A stretch of 64,000 nucleotides of DNA from Hoplostethus atlanticus (lineage: Eukaryota; Chordata; Actinopteri; Trachichthyiformes; Trachichthyidae), in assembly GCA_034670405.1 (NCBI GenBank), contig JAXDDX010000011.1, positions 5,748,001 through 5,812,000 of the forward strand. Direction: 5' to 3'. The position numbers and the translations under genes are program-made. Below the pieces are notes generated by a model. That model made no database searches and was not told the DNA's origin. It worked only from the letters and a program-made list of their open reading frames with translations. Of this stretch, positions 12,767 through 26,200 are shown piece after piece (the stretch's first letter is position 1; each line of letters starts with the position of its first letter).

Positions 12767-14189
12767 GTACCAGTCTGTCTCCATCTCTTGTCCTTACCTT
12801 CATACTGGCACCTACCTTAGCAAGCTACACCTCAATTGCAGTCATGTCGGTCAAATGAGGTGTAGCCGGAAAGGTCCAGTCGTTTTCTGCTCAAACCCGG
12901 AATCTTTGCTTTCACTTTGCTCTCGAACCTAATGCGAAGGCTATGATCTTCCTCTTCTCTGGTTTGGAATGACATTCGGAATCCACTGAAATAATAAATC
13001 TCATTAAAGGCAGTCTGTGCACGATTTTCACTTTAATCTAGCCTACTAACACCAAAAGATGGTGGAGGGATGAACTTCTAGCGTATTCATTGCTCATTTA
13101 GTTTTTTTTACTCTGTAGTCAGCTCAATGTGTTTTTTTTATGGGCCGTAAAAAAGCTCCTCCCTTATAGCCGGAGCCCCTCCCACCCCTTATAACCATCC
13201 AGGCTCAACCAGCTCTGCCTCTCCCAATAAGTGTATAATGCAAAATATGGTGGAGGAGCAGCCAGCCTATAGAAAAACTGTTATGTAACAAGAATCAACA
13301 TTTTTATTACGATTGAAAGACTTTGTCTAAAATGTATGTTTAAATTAATGAATTCAGAGGCTTGCCTTTTCATGGCAACCACTTTAAGACAAGTGGAAGG
13401 TTATCTTAAAGTAAAAAAAAATTAAGAACACATTTTAAGAGCTTTGCTTTCAAGAATCCCACTTTTCTTAGACAGAACAATGAGAAAAAAGTTAAGAAAA
13501 AAATACTCATGATCTATTTTGATGAATATTTTCTTAATTGTTTTTCTTGAGAGTAAAGTAATGAAAAAATAGCATGTAAAAAGATTTTTTTTCCTAAGAA
13601 GGTTTTGTGAATCTTGTGGTCTTTTGGTAAAAGCCTTGGCAGCACACATCAGTGATTGGTCAATGTGGTCTGTTCTGATGTGCCATAGCAATACTATTAA
13701 CCAATGGTAATAATCTACAGCTCACAAGCCCTAGAGTATAACCCAGACTGATCCCCAGCCATTACTGTGTTTCATTTTTAGCTGTGTTTCTCTTTGCACC
13801 GTGTTTCTAGTAACGTTATGGTAGAAGTCCTATCATAAATATACTAATCCAAACAGACATGTTGTTAGAATGGGCAGTGTTGAACGGTTTGAATTTGAAT
13901 TGTTGAGATATGCAGTGAAGGGATGGAGGCAGATGTTGTCTTTGATTTGATTTACATTCGTCATTCATCTTTGCGCCTGCAGGCGGTGCTGTTTTACATA
14001 AATCTTACACAGTGTCCCTTAGCTGTAATCTGATTATCTTCATTTACTTTTGGAACACTTTGCCTCCAAATTGAATTGAATTTGTCTCACAATTTAAATG
14101 CCTTTTTCTATTTGAACGGGTTTATATGCAATCCACTAACTTTTCAAGTATTTTTTTTGTATGAGCCCATTCTTGTGCTCAGTGAGGGT

Positions 14190-14310
14190 CTAAGGTTGGG
14201 GGCCGTCATGTGTCATCACTTATGGTTTTCATAATGTGGGCGTTGTGAAGCCCTTTGAGACTGTCACTGTGATTAAGGGCTGTACAAATAAACTAGACTT
14301 GACTAGATGT
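14190..14310 (+). mobile_element. 3' tail of a non-LTR retrotransposon (LINE-type)
   Basis: The block 'gtgaagccctttgagactgt' followed by 'gattaagggctgtacaaataaac' and 'tagacttgacta' is a common teleost LINE 3' end. No coding part is left beside it. Confidence 0.55.
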
Positions 14311-15317
14311 GATCTGTTCTCCCCAACTGTGCCTGCTGGCCTGCTTGTGTTTGTGTGAAGACCTGGGGTACGTTGTCGTCATGTTGTATTGGGTTATGTC
14401 ACTAATCTGATGATATCGCACTGTTGCCCAACAGGGAAGTTGAAGATGTGAGAGTTGGTTCTAATATTCAAATAGTGAAACAGGAAGTAACCGTATTCTC
14501 TGCTCTGTGGAATTTTAAAAACAGCAAAATAGTGACATCACGTGAACATTTTGCTCTAATTGCTGCCTCAAAATAAAGTGTCAGGTTCATAATTGTTTAC
14601 ATATAACACTACAGATACATTGAGGCAGAGCAGCAACACTATCTTATAGCATGACATTCAATCCATTCAGTCTCAGCTGCACCTCCCATATGTGGGATCT
14701 CTTTACCAAACTACCCAGTACAGCAGCGCTCTACCGGCTTACTGTAGCTGTTATAAGTTACTTAAAGGGGCAATAAGTAAGATTTTTACTGTCCCATAGC
14801 ACAAAATGACCAGAATATATCTGCAGGGGGTTGAAAGTGTTGTTGATCAATACAAGTGACTCAGCGACTACCCAGATTTTCTGGTTTTCATGGTGTTGAG
14901 ATCATAAATGACAGGGTAACCTATGATCACCACACTAAGGGTAGAGATAAAATTAATTATTTAAGGAACTAACGTTTCAGGTAGTGATGGACAAAACAAA
15001 ACTTTCAAGACTTGATCCTTTGACAAAATAATGCTCAATATACAGTCTCTAGGTGGACATCTGGTGTCCAACCAAGGTTATTACAACACTGAATTTTGTC
15101 CAGCTGAGTATGGCAAGTCTTAATGGTAACAGTTATGGGTAGTCTAAGAAAATAGCCAGTGTGTCATATAGTACATATATATAAACATACATATGGTAGC
15201 TAAGTTATTGCACTTTTACCTTAGCACTGGTTATGCTCTTAGTTGCTTGTTTAGGAAGGAAATGCACTTACGATTTCTGGTGACTAGTAGTTTTCTTGCC
15301 TACCTATGTTGAATGCA

Positions 15318-15368
15318 CTTATTGTAAGTCGCTTTGGATAAAAGCGTCTGCTAGATGACTGTAATGTA
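15318..15368 (+). mobile_element. Teleost SINE/LINE-type 3' tail
   Basis: The sequence 'gtaagtcgctttggataaaa' followed by 'gcgtctgctagatgactgta' and an 'atgtaatgtaat' tail is a very common fish retroposon 3' end. The 5' part is not evident. Confidence 0.6.
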
Positions 15369-17671
15369 ATGTAATAATGTAATATATATACATAGTCACA
15401 ACTTAGAGGCTGATGATAGGTTGATGCACAACCTTTATCCTTAGTCTATCGTGGGAGTGTGATCAAATGTATTTTCAGGCTGAGAAGGCAGGAATGTAGC
15501 TTCAGACTTTAACACTTTGCCAGGCATGACGTGCAAAGCCTCATTTAGAATGATCATTTAGATTTCACATTTGGACACAAGTGTTGATACATGGTATCAT
15601 TACAGTTGCGCTTGTTGAATCCCAAATCTATCTTAGATGACTATCTTAGATGACATAGACTATCTTAATAGCCCACCCCTGAAGATGACCTCAAGTTGAA
15701 ATGATGAAGCATAAGAACTTGCTGTCTTCAGCAATGTTTGGGGGGGGGTAAGGAGGGGTTCCACCCTTCTTATCCTGGGTGCCCTTTTCAGATTGAAACA
15801 CCAAGATAGAGTTTCTAACGGGGCATCACTGACAAGCTAAAGGGGCAGATAACTAGTCTGAAGGGCATTTCTACTGCAGTATTTTCACTATGTGTAGACT
15901 ATTCAACCCTGGCGCACATGCCTTCATCTCAAGACACTTGTCTCCTTCTCTTCTCCATAATTCCATTCACCAAACCCAAAATTGTTTTGTACAACTGTGG
16001 AGGAGAATGAGATCAATCCATTTCGCCCAACAGTGTCATCTGTCAAGCCTGGACTGAATTGGAGACGAGCTTCCCAACTTGGCCCAAATCCGGATACACA
16101 GGTGTTATGACCCTAAGGGACAAAGCAATGAACTCCATCGGGCCAAACCCCAAATGTCCCTCAGGGCCAAGACAAGAGTAGATCCTAAGTTAGGGCTAGC
16201 AGGGGACACCAAAACATGTACAGTCCCACCCAAGATGGTCACAGCAGCCTAAGACCTGACATTGCAATGTGGTCCAACACGCTGTCTGTTTCCTTTGTAA
16301 AGCCCACTGTGTCACAGGCTCATGGATTAAATGAGGCATATGAACGAAGGAGCTTAGCCAGTGCTGAGCAGAAAGCCTGGAAAGCCCAGGGTTCGCCCTG
16401 TGGTAGTTGGGCGCCATGGATTTGTAGCCGCATTAAATGCCACTTCATTCAAGGAGGTAATGATTTGTGGTCCGAACTTACATCCGGCCATAAAGGCAGC
16501 TGGAGGAGCCGAAAAGAGGCTGAAATGATAGGTTATTAGTTGAGGTCCAAACCTGGAAAATCCCTCTCATACCTAATGTAGAAGCCCTCATTTATTAATA
16601 TAGCCTTTAGTTGTGAGAAATAGTTTTGTGAACCCTTTTGAATGACCTGCATTCCTGTATAAATGTCTCCTAAAATATGGTCTGATCTTCATCTAAGTCA
16701 TAAAAATAGATAAACACACAAAAAATGTGTACTTGTCTTTATCGAAGCTAGCTGGCTAAGTGTGCGTATCGTCGTTGCTCACTCCTGCCTAACCAAAATG
16801 TAAATCCTGAGGGTGTGTTCATGCCTCCCAGATAAAAGGAGGATAGACTTTGTAATTAGAGTCGGTAGCACCTACGACGTTTCACCAGAACCTCAATTCA
16901 TCACTGTCACTTGAACTGCCAGAGGGCAGCAGCTAAGCCGTGCTTTTCATAGAAACTATAGGAATTAGCATGCGTATATGCAGTGTAAATTGTGACCAGG
17001 GCAAATGTCTTTCACTGGAACATCAATTTTCAAATTTTCACCAAAGTGTTTCATGCCCCTTTAAAAAAGGTTCTGAGGTGCTGTGACTACAATACTGCTG
17101 TAAGTCAGGGTTGTGGAGTAACACATCATATGCACGTACAGTAATCTGATTACAGAGTACAAAAAAATGGTATCTAATTTGCTAGACTCACTTGGAAAAA
17201 CCAAGGAACTGAATATGTTGGGCAAAAGGCATCTTGATTTCTAAGACATGGAAAAATTATTTTCAACATGTTGATGTGATGGTTGATGGTTGTACTATAA
17301 ATGATGACAATGACACTAACCTGAATTAGTGAAATCACTCGGGAATTTTGGAGGCAAAGTAATTCAAAAATTCAATAGAGATATTGGATTACTGACTTTG
17401 GATAATCCAGAGGTAGGTAACAAGTAAACTATAACACATTCAGTTTTGTAAGTTACTCTCTCAAATAGCGTATTGCTAAAAAAAGATGATAGGTGAAGAC
17501 GCATGGTGCCTGAGTCACCCTATCCTTTTTATTTTGGTATCCACCCACTCGGGAAAGAACTACAGCCCCTTCAGGTTGGAATGAAGTCAAATCTGTGACT
17601 GGTTTTAGCTAAAAAGAGTTCCTTGTGTTTTCTTATTTCGTATTGCATTTAATCACTTAGAATCCAAAGTG

Positions 17672-17686
17672 GTGTGTGTGTGTGTT

Positions 17687-17750
<64 letters not shown>

Positions 17751-17751
17751 G
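17672..17751. repeat. GT microsatellite
   Basis: About 80 bases of nearly pure GT with a few TT/GC/TA interruptions. Confidence 0.95.
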
Positions 17752-18997
17752 GAAAAGCTCATAGGTGTGTATACATATCTCAATTCTCATGATGAATTAT
17801 ATAGGACAGTAGCTTTAAAAAGGCTGGGGATATGCTTGTTTACAGTTCAGTTAATTTCTGTACCGCCACCAAATTCTGAATCTCAATGGCAAGACTCAAG
17901 TTTGATCAGAATCAGAGACAGCATGTGATACAAAGGGATGGAGACCGATGTCTCCCTTCCCGATTTCAAGGTGGGTGATGGAAATTTGCCAGTGGTGTAA
18001 GATAACTTATTTTATTTCTAGAAAACACGCTTTTGAAATAAGATCTTGGGAGGCTTAGTTCACTTGTTTTAAGATGTGCAATTTTCACATTGAATGATTA
18101 GTGATTACTGATTAATGATCAGTTCTTCAAATAGGCATTTTGTTGCAGTTTATTCAAGAGCAGATCTCACATTTGGCCCGTAACTCAATGTCATCAGTAA
18201 AATGAAATGAAGATTGTGTGTTAAAAATGCGATTGGGCAGTATTATTATCCATATTGATTCCTATCTGGTCCAAAAGCTTTAACACTCAACAGTTACTTC
18301 CATAATGTGGGAGGTGGCAGTAGCTTAATGTGGCCAGTGGGTTTGGATCCTCACACCAACTGGGAAAATCACGGCAAGGACGATAGAACGTTGACATGAA
18401 AGCTGACATTGTGTTTGGATAAGCATTTACTGGATGTATGTTTTTACAGTTATTTTACACTTATTATTTAATTTGCCAATTTGCTATGACCTTTTCAAAT
18501 ATGTAAACAATTAAAAAGTATTTAGATAATTAGATGTATGTTGACTAACTGCATTTTAAATCATTGTTTTATCAAAGCATATATATCATAGCTTTTTGCA
18601 AAAAAAAAAGAAAGATATCCAGCAAGTGAAGTTGGCATATCTCCAACTCTGCTGCTAGGTCCATCTGGATGGATTACCATCAGATTCTCATTTGCACTTG
18701 AAAGAGCAAATCTTTCCCATAATCCTTCACTGCACTTCCCTAATAAACACAGGCATATTAGCCACAAAGCTGCTGTTGCTTTCCACCTCCTTGACATTTC
18801 CCTCGCTCTGTGTGCTAAAGTACCCCGGTGCCTAATCTCTCATCATGCTATGATGCTCTTTTATCACACACTGTACTCTGGTGTACAGCAGCACTTGGCC
18901 GTCGCCAGCTTCTGACCACATCATTCATTTGCATTCTTTATGCTCTGCCTTTGTCCTGCCTTGTCTCCCTCCCTCTCATCCTGCTTGTGCTGTACAG

Positions 18998-19356
18998 CGG
19001 TGTCATATACCCCCAGTTACAAGAAGACTCCACCTCCCGTGCCCCCGCGCACCACCACCAAGCCTCTTATCTCTGTGACAGCCCAGAGCAGTACAGAGTC
19101 CACCCAAGATGCCTACCAGGAGGGCAGGCATCCACGGGGCGGCCTGTGGGCCACGGATAGCCTCGGTCGCGCCATCTACAACTCCACTGACAGCCTGGAC
19201 AGCACCAAGGCTGTCACCCTGGCCATGGAGTCAGCAGCAGGCAAGAGGCACGCTTCCTTGGGCAGCCACAGCTCCGTCCAGACGTGCGACAAGGCTGTGC
19301 TGGTGTCCAAGGCTGAGGAGTACCTCAAAACCCCACGCTCCTCCATCGGGATACAG
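18998..19356 (+). CDS. dlgap2: dlgap2 exon: Pro-rich SH3-ligand-like region and first SIGIQ motif
   Basis: The acceptor (gtgctgtacag) and donor (CAG|gtaatg) are clear. The exon starts in phase 1: two bases complete an Ala codon, then VSYTPSYKKTPPPVPPRT. It ends in phase 0 with TPRSSIGIQ. PPPVPPR is an SH3-ligand-like segment conserved in the family, and SIGIQ resembles the LC8 (dynein light chain) site mapped in GKAP. The middle (GLWATDSLGRAIYNSTDSLD) matches DLGAP2 pattern and is variable between paralogs. Confidence 0.93.
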
Positions 19357-21049
19357 GTAATGACATAAGTGACAATCTCACTCTCTGCCGCTCTCTCCCC
19401 ACCCTAATTATATACTGTACAGTGCCTGCTGAAAGGATGATTCCCATTTGTTGTTATTTTCTTGTGATATTCAGATGGTTAATTTGTCTGAAAGTCGTCT
19501 AAAAAGTAGGCAAAAATGGAATCCAATAAGACATAGGGAAAGCATACCTAGTAAGTTCTCAGTAAAATCACTTTGAAATCAATCTAAATACATTTTTTAA
19601 TGTTGAATGACACTGACTATGCCAAAAAAATTCTAATGTTGCAATGTTAAACAAAAGTTTTGGGCACTATCACTGCTGGAGAAATAGTCATTGTTCTGTT
19701 AGCAACTTCGTAACCATCATTTGTTGATTGTTCCATTAATTTTCCATTCATTTCAATCACAACCTACAAAAACGATGTAGCTAGCTAGCTTGCCACTGTT
19801 CACCACTAAGATAGAATCTACTTCATTAGCAAGCTAAAGCAAAATAGCAGGCTAGCTGTGCCACGCTCGGAGAAAACAGAAACACTTTACTTGAATTGTT
19901 GGTTGTAACACATTAGTCATCATATGCGCATCATAAGCACATTATAATGATGTCATAACTGCATCAGAAAATGTCATAATGCTGTATAATGCATCATAAA
20001 TCTGTCATTCTAACAGATAACAGCCTCATAACCTGCTTGTGCCTGATTCATGATGCATTCTAGTGCATTATGACATCATAATGCAGCTATGATGTAATTG
20101 TAATGTGCTCATAATGCATGTATGATGTCTTGTAGTGTGATGTAACCAACAATTCAAGTAAAAAAAAACATCTATCAAAATATTTAACAAAATATATAGG
20201 ATATATACAGTATATATATAGGAAATTGTTCTATTAAAAAACTGGATTTAATCACAGAGGTAAACACTGTGTATACTTTACAAGCATAGGCGAGTCATTC
20301 AGTTACAATTCACCAGACTTGAGAACTGCACGTAAAGGCAAAGACAAAGAGAATATAGAAAGACGGATGGGTAGTTTGGAAGTGCATGACTACTCACGGC
20401 AGGATCCATAATCTTTCTTGTCAATAAATGTCAAAATTTTTCCCCATCTGCTTGAGGTATAACCATGACAAGCATGTTTTGTTCTGACAATTGACTCAGC
20501 TGTAAAACTGATCTCAGCTCCTGTCAACCTGACAGCCCGCCCTCAGTCATGAAAATGTATGAGAATAGCAGTAGGCTCATAACATCCCCTTGCCATCGTG
20601 GAGGAAACTGAATTATTCTTCCACACATTTTCACACATGTGCCTTAAGACGAGCTAATAGAGCGTCCAATACAGTTCTTACAGATGATCATTTATAGGTG
20701 TCAATTGATTGTTGTATCGTTTTGGCACTGACCACACCCACAGGACATACTTCCGCATTTCATAGCCACGGCTTTAATCACCTTTGAACCATACAAAACA
20801 TATTTCATGATTAGAGCAATTCTTTCAGTGCCCTGGTATCATGTCCTCAGGGTGCTGCAGGGTGGCCTTTGTCCCACCGCCCCCTCTCTGCTACTCTCTT
20901 TTATATGCTGTCTGATTAAGCATAAATGCAATAAAACAATCTGGAAAATGTAAGAAAAACTGCCATGTTCAACATCAGGTCTTCTCAGGATCTTCTCTCT
21001 CTTGTGATAGACAGTCCGCCAAGGAATGAGTAGCACCAGACTTTATAGT

Positions 21050-21094
<45 letters not shown>

Positions 21095-21256
21095 CCTCCT
21101 CCTCCTCATCTTCCACGGCATCATCAGCACATTTTGTAGAACGATATTTATCATAGTAGTCCATCATCTCAGGTCAGTACATTCATCTTTTCCATTTGAT
21201 CTAATATCTATTCAATGAAACTCTGACACTGTACATTTGATGATACCAAAAGAGGT

Positions 21257-21289
<33 letters not shown>

Positions 21290-23266
21290 TGTGTGTGCGT
21301 GCGTGCGTGTGTGTGTGTGTGTGTGTGTGCGTGCGTCAGGTTGCAGTGCCTCATAAAGTGAGCAGGAACTCACATTGCTTACTGTACAGCCCCACCCCTT
21401 CGCCAGGCGTCCTGGTCTTTTCCTCTTTCCATTTAAGTCTTTGAGCTGTTGATGATTCTCGTCTTCAAGGGATGGTCCAGTAAATCTTTTTGCTAGCTTA
21501 AAGAAAAAATAATAAAAAAAGAAATCTTTGTTCCCATGTGTGATAAGTGATAAATGCCTGTCAAAGAAACATTAAAAAAAAGAAAAGAAAAAAACTTTGA
21601 AATGTCAAGTTATCCTTTTGAACGGTGTAGTAATGTGTTTTGCCTGCAGAATCCTGGTGTGAATGACGTTAATTGGACAGAGTGCTTTTTGTCTGCATTT
21701 ACCAGGTGGAAACTGTGACAGACTCCGAGTCTGAAAGTAAAGGCCTTCCTCAGTTCCATTCTATCGGGATCCAAGTGGAGGATCACAAACGGTACGTGGC
21801 ACCGACAGGAAGAGCGCAACGTCCGTAGTCGAGCCTCAGATTGCCCTTCACCTCAGTACATTTCAATGTGTTTGGCTTTATTCTTATCTCACCGCTTTCA
21901 TATGTGCGATTTTTTTGTGGAATTATTCAGCCATAAATGGAAACATTGACTAAACAATAATGGCCTCAGGTTTTGTTTCTCCCAGCGTGGATCAGTATGT
22001 CTGTGTGTAGTTGACTGACTCTGTTTGTCTTCTTCATGTCATTGTTGAGGCGACCTGGTGGCTTAGTTGGCAAAGGTCCAGACCAAGTAACATACTGGGC
22101 TCAAATCTGGCCTGTGACCTTTGTTGTACGTCCTCCACCCCTCTCTCTCTCTCTCTCTCCCATATTTCCTGTCTCTCTTCACTGAAAACTGTCCAATAAA
22201 AATGTATTTTTAAAACCTATCATTGTTTTCAAGTTAAAGTTGCTTTTTTTCATTATTGTCCCTCCGACTCCATCTATCCATCTCTTTAGGCATGGGCGGT
22301 TCAAGCGCTCCAACAGCGTGACTACGGCAGTGCAAGCCGACATGGAGTTGGAGGGGTTTCCCTCCATGGAGGACAAGGGCCTGCAGTTCGGCGGGGCCTT
22401 CGGTCGCCACTCCGAGCCCAGCACCCCCACGCAGTACGGCGCTATCCGCACGGTGCGCACCCAGGGCCTGTTCAGCTACAGGGAGGACTACCGGCCCTCC
22501 AGTGGGCCCCCCAGCCCCCAGCCTGACCCTTGGCTGGTCGAGCCCAGCCTGGAGGGCTCCGAAGTGGGCCGAGTGTCCCCCGTCCGCAGGGATGGCAGTT
22601 GGTTCATGCAGCTCCTTCACAACGAAACCAAGCGGATGGAGGGATGGTGTAAAGAGATGGAGAGAGAAGCAGAGGAGCATGACCTGTCAGAAGAGAGTGA
22701 GTGTCCTGAGGGTAAAACATATTCCATACTGTTCTTGCTGCCTGATTGCACTGCTTTAATAGATGCCCTAAAGTAGTACCAAGGGTATCTACAGTTAGAT
22801 AGTTAGGATATAATCAGGGAGCCTGCAATAATTACTTCCTCAAATAATAGTGCTTGTATTGTTTTAAGCATGCCTCCTGTATTTCTGCTACATCAATGTG
22901 TTTGCTATGAAGGTATAAACAGCTTATATGCTCGTTAGAAGAGTTTAAACTACATTCAATTTAAGACGGTACTGAAAATTCATATATATACAAACTAATA
23001 TTTCCAAACTTCCAAACTGCAAAAAGTGGTTTACGAACATCAGGTTGCATTGCTTTCGCGTGTTTCAGTGCCCTATGGAAACACAATCTAAATGCATCTT
23101 TCACCTACACTGGGATTTTAACACCAGGTGAATGGGGCCCCGAGTCAACAATCACAGTATTCGCTGCTATTTGGAGTGCATTTTCGCGGCCAGCATTGCA
23201 TCCTACTGGAAAACAATGCTTAACATTTTGACTTTTGCCGAGCTGTCGGCGGTGAGATCAGCATAA

Positions 23267-23299
<33 letters not shown>

Positions 23300-26200
23300 T
23301 GTGTCCTCCAGTCCTAGGAAAAATCCGGAGTGCGGTGGGCAGTGCTCAGCTCCTAATGTCTCAAAAGTTTCAGCAGTTTTACTGGCTGTGTCAGCAGAAT
23401 CTGGTAAGTGGACGGCAACAGACCACAGGCAAAGCATCCTGTGTATTTGTGAATAAGAACGCCGTACAGACCTTAAACACACTCTCATGCTACAGAGGAA
23501 TAAGGCTTACTCTTTTAAACGTATTGATGGGGTTTTCTGCCCCCCGCCCCCGAGGCTGCACTCCCTCCTTCCAGAAATAGACCACCGAGATCGATAGCCG
23601 AACAGTCCCTCCGCTGCTATTGACCTCGCGGTAAACGAAAGGGGAATTACAATAGGAAAAGGAGCACCTGTGTTCAAACTATCCATTAATGCACGGAGGC
23701 AGCGGTTTGAATAGGATCTGGGAGTTTGAATAATGAACTGCCAGGACGCCTCATTGTTCAGGCCTCATGTCACGTCGCCGAGCGGTTCGCACACTCTCTA
23801 ATGCTAATTATTCACACAGTCAGCACATATTACCAAGAGGGTAGTGTCACAAGTGGGAATGTTTCCTGAGATACAGTAGAGAGAGACAGTGAAATAAAGA
23901 GACAGACAGGCACTTAATCACACCCTTCCAGAGCAGAGATGATATTTTTTTTCAAAGCTCGTGGAGGTAGCTGTGGATTTCACTGCTGCCGCGTGTGTGT
24001 GTGTGTGTGTTTTTTGTCAGAGTGCGGTGTTCTCGCTCTGTTTTGGATGGTTTTGGGGCGTTTCTTTCTCTCTCTCTCTCACCCCCCACCACCCACAGAT
24101 AATAGGATGATGGATTAAGTCTGACATTGGCAGTGACAGGCCTTAGATTGCCCTATGCTTTCAAACATGTCTGAGTGAGAGAACAACCCTGTTTTCGGTG
24201 CTGGACAGAGGAAGGACGGCGTGAAGCATCTCTAAACAGCTCCGGACGTGCTTTGAAGTTTGACGGAGAGGCGCCGCGATACATTAGCCAAGAACATCCG
24301 TGTGCGTTAGGGAACACACGTGCGTGGTGAACGTGAGGTGCAGACAGGGCTGCAAAATGACGTTAATATGATGCCAACGCTTGGCTTCACATTTCAGTTG
24401 ATAATCTGTCTAAATGAGATTAAAGTAATAATGTGCATCATTTTTTATTAATGCATTTATGAGCTTTGGTGAATAGCATGTCTTTTTAAAAACATTTTTT
24501 GATTTTTTGATAGCTACAATAGAGAGAGAGACAGGAAAGACTGGGGGAGAGAGAGAAGGGGGTACCCTGTGCCCATCTCTTTTCCTGTTGTTCTCCTGTA
24601 TATGGCCATAAGGATATGTTTTAATAATTGTTAAGACTGTTAAGTTGTCTCTACACTCCACAGTAGATCCCATCCACTGTCATAACAAGGATGTCATTAG
24701 AGGCAGTTTAAGGGATTTACCCAGAAATTCATTTGAGGTTATGGAGCAATGTTGGTGCTTTACTGCCACACAGTGGCGGGAAAGACGAGGTGGAAAATCA
24801 GGTGAGGTGCGTGGGTGGCCATGTGTGCTGTAAATGTTCTCCATGTTGACATATCCATATTGAAATCTGACATACCGTAGGTCCTTTTGAGGACTCCCAC
24901 TGTCACCCATTACTGTAGATCATAATGGCTGAAATCCAGTGTTTACTGTATGGGGATTAGAAACCGTCACTCCATTGTGGAATATCCAGTACATTGACTG
25001 GTTTGTCCCGTTCCTTACCCTCACCACCTCGTGACCTCCCCGTCCTCTATCCCCTCAGGACCCCAGTGCCATGCCCAGACCCACATCTCAGGACCTGGCT
25101 GGATTCTGGGACCTCTTGCAGCTTTCCATCGACGACGTCACTGCCAAGTTCGACGAGCTGCAGCAGATCAAGAGCAACCAGTGGCAGCCGATGGAGAGCC
25201 CGGAGAAGAAGGTAAGACTGTGGTGTAAACGTAGCGGCCGTTTCTCCAGGGATCCGGACATTCACAATGATTCTTCTTCATGGGCTCCAAATTCAATTGG
25301 CAGGCTATTGCGGAGACTTTCTCTAACACCTTCCTTTTTAGGCTAGTGACCAACAGTTTGTTACTCATTCTTATCTCACATCGCAGGGGAATAGGGATAA
25401 AACGGCAGCTTAGACAGCTAGTAGCATCCTGAAGAATTATAGTTTTCCTGTGAAAACCATCAGCTGTTTCTCCAGATTAATTATGGGACTTCATTTAATT
25501 ATCCCGTGGCATTTGGCTGTCCCAGATTTGGGTGCCAACTCAGTGGGAGCCAAATACTGATTGGTATCATCATAGTAACTCATCCCCTGCCTTAAGGTCT
25601 GTAGTAAGATTGACTAATACTCTGGCTTCGCTCCAGATCGATGATCGATGATCATCAAAAGGGCAAACAAAAAAACAATTCTATTTTCAGAAAAACTAAA
25701 AATGTATTTAAGCTTTTTCCCCTTAAAGACAATGACATTTGTGTGCAATGACACTTCAAGAAACCGCGCTAGCTGAATAGTTCTGCCGAAGAAAATGTAT
25801 GCTTGGGAACTTAAAAATATAAAAATGACAATTAGTGTGATTGAATGAAAACATGGAAATGAATGAAAAAAATGTGTCAGTGTATCTTCCTTACAAGGCC
25901 ACAAAATTACAGGTATTGTCAGTGCAGGTGCTGGCATTTATTACCAATGTAAAAGTCTAGTGGGTTTTTAATTGGCACAGTCCCACAGTCCTGTCAGACT
26001 ATTGAGCTGTGACCCACTGGTTGACATAAACTGTTTTAACGGCAGTTTTCTTGCTTGGGGGGATACATTGCTCTGGTAATAGGCCTCCCACTTTCCTAAC
26101 CGGCTGAATCATGTCATTCTGTACATCAAGGAGCAGAAGTGGCCGCCATCTCTGCCAAAGAGGCCGGCGAGGGGGCGCGGCGGCGTGATGCGGGAGCGCT

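Larger units (their letters stand above)
12767..18997. other. Intron or intergenic DNA upstream of the first clear dlgap2 exon
   Basis: No DLGAP N-terminal exon is recognisable. Contents include fragments of 'aaaggggca'-type teleost repeats (about 14,764 and 17,050), a LINE-like 3' tail (14,190-14,310), a SINE-type tail (15,318-15,368), a GT microsatellite (17,672-17,751) and a SINE-like tRNA-related fragment around 18,310-18,380. Confidence 0.45.

Noticed and set aside
16196..16539. Overlapping open frames on both strands
   Set aside because: No splice sites in position, no recognisable peptide and no neighbouring exon.
17674..17928. Cys/Val-rich open frame
   Set aside because: Translation of a GT microsatellite.
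20985..21167. Poly-Asp/Glu open frame on the - strand
   Set aside because: It is the translation of an ATC/TCC microsatellite.
22234..22680. 148-residue - strand open frame
   Set aside because: Shadow of the dlgap2 exon at 22,290-22,696; the sense strand has the conserved protein and splice sites.
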